This document shows positions 6,561 to 8,961 of a stretch of 8,961 nt of DNA, one piece after another; position 1 is the stretch's first letter, and every line of letters begins with the position of its first letter. The DNA is from Dehalococcoidia bacterium UBA5629. Lineage in GTDB: Bacteria > Chloroflexota > Dehalococcoidia > GIF9 > UBA5629. Location of the stretch: positions 1,372 to 10,332 of the forward strand of contig DIKB01000132.1 of assembly GCA_002421445.1 (NCBI GenBank), given 5' to 3'. The notes under the pieces were generated by a model. It was not told the origin of the DNA, made no database searches, and worked only from the letters and a program-made list of their open reading frames with translations. Made by a program: the position numbers and the translations under genes.

Positions 6561-6826
6561 GCCGTGCACCGACTGTCGATTCTACCCCCTGGCTTATTGT
6601 GATTAGCCGGCTCCGACCGGATAACCCTACAACACCCGGAAAATACTATTTACCGTTGCTTCCTTCCGAACCTGGCGGGATTCATAGTTTTCCGCCGTGT
6701 AAGACCCGATCATCAACACCACTTAATCATAATAGTCCCTGGAAATTAGACCCTCGAGCCGGAATTCGACCCCGCTATAGCGGATCTCGGGTACAGGGCA
6801 CCGCTGGTTCCCCGTCTAGCACGACC
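6560..6826 (-). ncRNA. ffs: Signal recognition particle RNA, large bacterial type with Alu domain
   Basis: The minus strand contains the invariant SRP domain motif CCAGGTTCGGAAGGAAGCA (6674-6657) with the GGAA tetraloop at 6667-6664. It is flanked by complementary arms such as GGAAAACTAT and ATAGTATTTTCC. Upstream lies an Alu-like domain with CTAGACGGGG, GGTGCCCTGTACCC and CGCTATAGCGGGGTCGAATTCC, as in large clostridial/Bacillus-type SRP RNAs. The ends pair: GGTCGTGC (6826-6819) with GCACGGCC (6567-6560), eight pairs including one G-U. This gives 267 nt, the usual length of the large form. Together with Ffh it targets nascent membrane and secreted proteins to the translocon; the Alu domain pauses elongation. 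A promoter is spaced to start at 6826. The ends come from the helix and the promoter, not from mapping. Confidence 0.95.
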
Positions 6827-6832
6827 TCTGTA

Positions 6833-6861
6833 ATATTACTATGAGCGGATACACCATGCAA
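6833..6861 (-). promoter_or_regulatory. Promoter of the SRP RNA gene
   Basis: TTGCAT (6861-6856) and TAATAT (6838-6833) are separated by 17 bases. The predicted start about seven bases downstream falls on G6826, exactly the first base of the RNA's terminal helix. The -35 box begins two bases after the stop codon of the upstream metallophosphoesterase gene. Confidence 0.6.
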
Positions 6862-6863
6862 AC

Positions 6864-7595
6864 TTATTGTCCATATGCTAACCTGGATATCAGAAAAACA
6901 GGCAGTCCCTCGGACTCCATGCGTCTCTGTGTGGTCTCAATATCATAGCTAACACGATGCAGGCAAACGGTATTAGTATCAGTATCATACAGGGCATAAC
7001 TCGCTCTGGGATCGCCGTCCCGCGGTTGTCCAACACTACCGGGATTGATGATCAATTTATTCGGGCCAAGACACACGGTCTCATTATCAATGAGAACTCT
7101 CTTCGTCACGACATCATCGATGAATTCGAAGATAACCGGCACATGGGAATGCCCCGCAAGGCAAAATGTAGTGCTGTAAAAAGCTGAATTTGCTTGAGCT
7201 GCAATGGGAGAAATCAGGTACTCCCACAATGGATCTTTCGGGCTGCCGTGAACTAACGTAAACCTATCTTCGATGAGAATACGGGGCAATGTCTGTAAAT
7301 AGAGTTTATCGGATTCAGTAAGCTGCGCCGACGTCCAGCGATTCGCCGTTGCGGCATCATGATTAAAATCCATCGTATCTATTTTGCCCACAGCCGCCCA
7401 GTCATGGTTGCCTGCGATACAGAGATGATCAAAAACACGCAAAAGTTCAATGCATTGATGAGGCTCAGGACCGTATCCCACCACATCACCAAGACACCAC
7501 AACTGCTCGAAGCGACCATGACCCTCAACGTCACGTAAAACAGCTTGAAAAGCAGTTAGATTGCTATGAATATCAGCGAGTATCGCGTAGCGCAT
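6864..7595 (-). CDS. YfcE/MJ0936-like metallophosphoesterase
   Basis: A 243-residue calcineurin-like phosphoesterase. All metal-binding motifs are present in order: ADIHSN (Asp8, His10), LGDVVGYGP (Asp37), AGNHDW (Asn63, His64), LVHGSP (His116) and LAGHSH (His149, His151). INPGSVGQPRDGDPRASY (183-200) is the typical end of the domain. Such proteins hold two metal ions and hydrolyse phosphodiesters or phosphomonoesters in the cytoplasm; the natural substrate of most bacterial members is unknown. ATG 7595 is the start expected from homologues because the catalytic DxH must be near residue 8, although no good Shine-Dalgarno sequence precedes it. It is co-oriented with the SRP RNA and rsmA operon and may share transcripts with them. 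The family is certain; the substrate is not. Confidence 0.93.
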   Translation of the reverse strand: MRYAILADIHSNLTAFQAVLRDVEGHGRFEQLWCLGDVVGYGPEPHQCIELLRVFDHLCIAGNHDWAAVGKIDTMDFNHDAATANRWTSAQLTESDKLYLQTLPRILIEDRFTLVHGSPKDPLWEYLISPIAAQANSAFYSTTFCLAGHSHVPVIFEFIDDVVTKRVLIDNETVCLGPNKLIINPGSVGQPRDGDPRASYALYDTDTNTVCLHRVSYDIETTQRRMESEGLPVFLISRLAYGQ

Positions 7596-7668
7596 TAATT
7601 ATTTACCACTAAAAATTTCCAGCCGATCAGCCGCACCATGCAGCATAATTCTGGAATCGGACGATAAG

Positions 7669-7696
7669 ATTGTAGCATTTACTATACAACCGCCAA
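7669..7696 (-). promoter_or_regulatory. Promoter for the metallophosphoesterase gene
   Basis: TTGGCG (7696-7691) and TACAAT (7674-7669) are 16 bases apart, and the -10 box has a TGn extension (TGCTACAAT). The predicted start near 7662 leaves a leader of about 67 bases in which I see no clear structure. Confidence 0.5.
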
Positions 7697-7704
7697 AATA
7701 GCCA

Positions 7705-7733
7705 TTTCAAATTTGTTGTTAACGTTCTATAAT
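7705..7733 (+). promoter_or_regulatory. Promoter for the cyclotransferase-fold gene
   Basis: A perfect TATAAT at 7728-7733 is preceded, 17 bases upstream, by a weak -35 box, TTTCAA (7705-7710). It is divergent from the metallophosphoesterase promoter, with the two -35 boxes about eight bases apart, so a regulator bound here could affect both genes. Confidence 0.5.
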
Positions 7734-7749
7734 TGTTTCAATTGTTTCA
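7732..7749. repeat. Tandem 9-bp repeat just downstream of the -10 box
   Basis: ATTGTTTCA occurs twice without a gap (7732-7740, 7741-7749), starting inside the -10 box and covering the predicted transcription start. It could be a direct-repeat operator, or chance in A/T-rich DNA. Confidence 0.5.
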
Positions 7750-7767
7750 GTAGAAAAGGGAAAAAAC

Positions 7768-8169
7768 ATGTATTATTTTGCCTATGATACAAATATTGAT
7801 CGCAAGCAGATGACTACACGATGCCCTGATGCAAAGCCAAAATATTCAGCGATACTGCCAAATTATAAACTGATTTTCGCTGGTTGGTCGCGTCAATTGA
7901 AAAGTAGCGTAGCAACAATCAAACGGCAGACCAATCAAAAAGTCCTTGGTGGTATCTACGAAATTTCGCCGGCAGATATGAAACGGCTGGACAGGTACGT
8001 GGGATACCCCGATATTTTCAATCGAATTAAAGTCTCTGTATGGGCAGACTCAGATACTCCCCTTGAGGCGGAGACATATATTCTGATCAATCAGACACAG
8101 GAAACGCCGCCGTCAAAGGAGTATCTGGCTATAATCCAAAAAGGGTTTAAAGACTGGATGATCGAGTAA
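7768..8169 (+). CDS. Gamma-glutamylcyclotransferase-fold (AIG2-like) protein with altered active site
   Basis: A 133-residue protein of the GGCT/AIG2 fold, recognised from the opening MYYFAYDTNID (family pattern YFAYGSNM), the central LGGIYEISPADMKRLDRY (60-77) and the YPDIFNRI that follows. Active members cyclise gamma-glutamyl groups to 5-oxoproline, and a glycine loop (YGSN) and a glutamate in the LDxxEG motif are the key parts. Here the loop reads Y-D-T-N (Asp7, Thr8) and the glutamate position appears to be Val78 (LDRYVGYP). A GAG codon would need only one base change to give this GTG. The protein may therefore be inactive, a binding protein, or use other chemistry. ATG 7768 has AAGGG (7756-7760) seven bases upstream. 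It is transcribed alone and converges on the cyclophilin gene. Fold moderately sure; activity doubtful. Confidence 0.78.
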   Translation: MYYFAYDTNIDRKQMTTRCPDAKPKYSAILPNYKLIFAGWSRQLKSSVATIKRQTNQKVLGGIYEISPADMKRLDRYVGYPDIFNRIKVSVWADSDTPLEAETYILINQTQETPPSKEYLAIIQKGFKDWMIE

Positions 8170-8189
8170 CCCCCCCTTGATTTACAAGA

Positions 8190-8822
8190 CTAACTCTCTT
8201 CTATTGTTATCTTCAGAATCTTATCGCCGGTAAAACTGGGGTTTTTATTTGGATCACGCACTGTGATTCTGTTTAGAATATCCATCCCTTTTGTTACCTG
8301 ACCAAACACGGTGTGCTTGCCATCCAGATGCGGTTGTGGAGCATAGCAAATGAAAAACTGGCTGCCGTTGGTATTCGCACCGGAATTAGCCATCGATAAC
8401 GAACCCGTGATATTCTTGCGTTGACTGAACTCATCTTCAAATTTGTAGCCGGGATCACCCATACCTGTCCCTGTAGGATCACCACCCTGCGCCATGAATC
8501 CGGGAATGACTCTATGGAAACTTGTTCCATTGTAGAAACCTTCACGGGAAAGAAAAACAAAGTTATTTACCGTTTTAGGTGCATCTTTAGCAAACAGTTC
8601 AATGACGATAGTGCCTTTTTCCGTTTCCATTGTCGCCGTATATTTCTTATTGACATCAATTTGCATGGCAGGTGGCGCAGAATACTGCTTTGGCGTTGAT
8701 GGCTGAGTGCTTGAGGGAGTTGTACCCGTGGGATTCTTGGACTCTGAAGAACACCCCAGCAGCACAATACCAGTCATAGAAAGAAGCGTAAGTGTAATAA
8801 ATTTGGACATAGATCGTGACAC
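8190..8822 (-). CDS. Cyclophilin-type peptidyl-prolyl cis-trans isomerase, lipoprotein
   Basis: A 210-residue exported PPIase that speeds prolyl isomerisation in proteins folding outside the membrane. Residues 6-23 are a signal peptide ending in the lipobox LLGC, with Cys24 lipidated. A Ser/Thr/Pro-rich linker covers about 25-52. The cyclophilin domain spans about 60-208: FHRVIPGFMAQGGDP (102-116) with catalytic Arg104 and pocket residues Phe109, Met110 and Gln112; NGSQFFI (152-158); and HLDGKHTVFG (165-174). The position of the human cyclophilin A tryptophan that contacts cyclosporin appears to be His165, as is common in bacteria. The GTG 8822 start is fixed by AGGAGG (8835-8830) seven bases upstream; ATG 8810 would be too far. 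It is monocistronic and converges on the cyclotransferase-fold gene, with 20 bases between stops. Confidence 0.95.
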   Translation of the reverse strand: MSRSMSKFITLTLLSMTGIVLLGCSSESKNPTGTTPSSTQPSTPKQYSAPPAMQIDVNKKYTATMETEKGTIVIELFAKDAPKTVNNFVFLSREGFYNGTSFHRVIPGFMAQGGDPTGTGMGDPGYKFEDEFSQRKNITGSLSMANSGANTNGSQFFICYAPQPHLDGKHTVFGQVTKGMDILNRITVRDPNKNPSFTGDKILKITIEES

Positions 8823-8856
8823 GAATTAACCTCCTGAATAGTTGATATTGTTATAT

Positions 8857-8884
8857 TCTATAGTGCGGATAGCGGTCGAATCAA
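8857..8884 (-). promoter_or_regulatory. Promoter for the lipoprotein cyclophilin gene
   Basis: TTGATT (8884-8879) is followed after 16 bases by TATAGA (8862-8857); the overlapping TAGAAT at 8860-8855 is an alternative with 18-base spacing. The start would be near 8850, giving a leader of about 28 bases with the AGGAGG site. The other bases from 8823 to 8961 hold no gene that I can see. Confidence 0.5.
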
Positions 8885-8961
8885 ATGAGCTTCGTATTTT
8901 CGAGCTTATTGCAGAAACACCTTAATAAATGGGACTTCTGAGCCTGTTGCATAACCCCTTC

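Noticed and set aside
6380..6844. A 154-codon plus-strand open frame
   Set aside because: It runs antisense through the start of rsmA and the SRP RNA, has no ribosome-binding site, and its composition reflects the structured RNA gene. It is a shadow frame.
8170..8176. Run of seven C directly after the cyclotransferase-fold stop codon
   Set aside because: It is outside both genes, so slippage there would not change a protein, and no stem accompanies it. It may also be prone to sequencing error.
8885..8910. Imperfect inverted repeat (AATGAGCTTCG / CGAGCTTATT) beside the cyclophilin -35 box
   Set aside because: It needs a bulge and a mismatch and lies in A/T-rich DNA. It could be an operator but nothing distinguishes it from chance.
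1..8961. Search for CRISPR arrays, tRNA genes, riboswitches, toxin-antitoxin pairs and defence genes
   Set aside because: No regularly spaced repeats, cloverleaf, recognisable aptamer or small two-gene module was seen. The genes are mostly housekeeping, so I do not claim a new system.

Overview
The window is an ordinary-looking housekeeping stretch of a bacterial chromosome of moderate G+C. I read ten protein genes (one cut by the left edge), one structural RNA gene and one gene remnant. The source looks monoderm. Its thioredoxin-like proteins and its cyclophilin are lipoproteins or membrane-anchored, and its SRP RNA is the long form (about 267 nt) with an Alu domain, as in Firmicutes and some other phyla. 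The mixture of genes would suit a Chloroflexota genome of the Dehalococcoidia kind, but that is an inference from general resemblance. A clostridial-type Firmicute is the main alternative.

Left part, plus strand (1-2834). The 3' part of ccdA is followed by two paralogous thioredoxin-fold proteins, a lipoprotein with CAYC and a membrane-anchored TlpA-like protein with CGPC. Together they would move reducing power across the membrane to extracytoplasmic thiol substrates. A terminator-like hairpin lies between the two. Next comes a two-helix potassium channel with a cytoplasmic RCK/TrkA domain. It carries a strong internal ribosome-binding site at the place where MthK starts its free RCK subunit. 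A 30-codon remnant of a nitronate monooxygenase/FabK-like gene follows.

Middle (2835-6861). A tRNA nucleotidyltransferase gene has its own extended -10 promoter and meets, tail to tail with a 12-bp overlap, a long minus-strand unit. Read in its own direction that unit is: metallophosphoesterase, SRP RNA, rsmA, ispE, and a VTT/DedA-type membrane protein. The last three genes overlap and are probably translationally coupled. SRP RNA (membrane targeting), RsmA (ribosome maturation) and IspE (isoprenoid precursors) are core functions.

Right part (7596-8961). A divergent promoter region separates the metallophosphoesterase from a small gamma-glutamylcyclotransferase-fold protein whose active-site signature is altered. 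Convergent to it is a lipoprotein cyclophilin with a clear promoter and ribosome-binding site. The last bases weakly resemble the end of an insertion sequence.

I saw no CRISPR array, tRNA, complete mobile element or defence system. The observations most worth checking are the internal start in the channel gene, the altered cyclotransferase and the nitronate monooxygenase stub.
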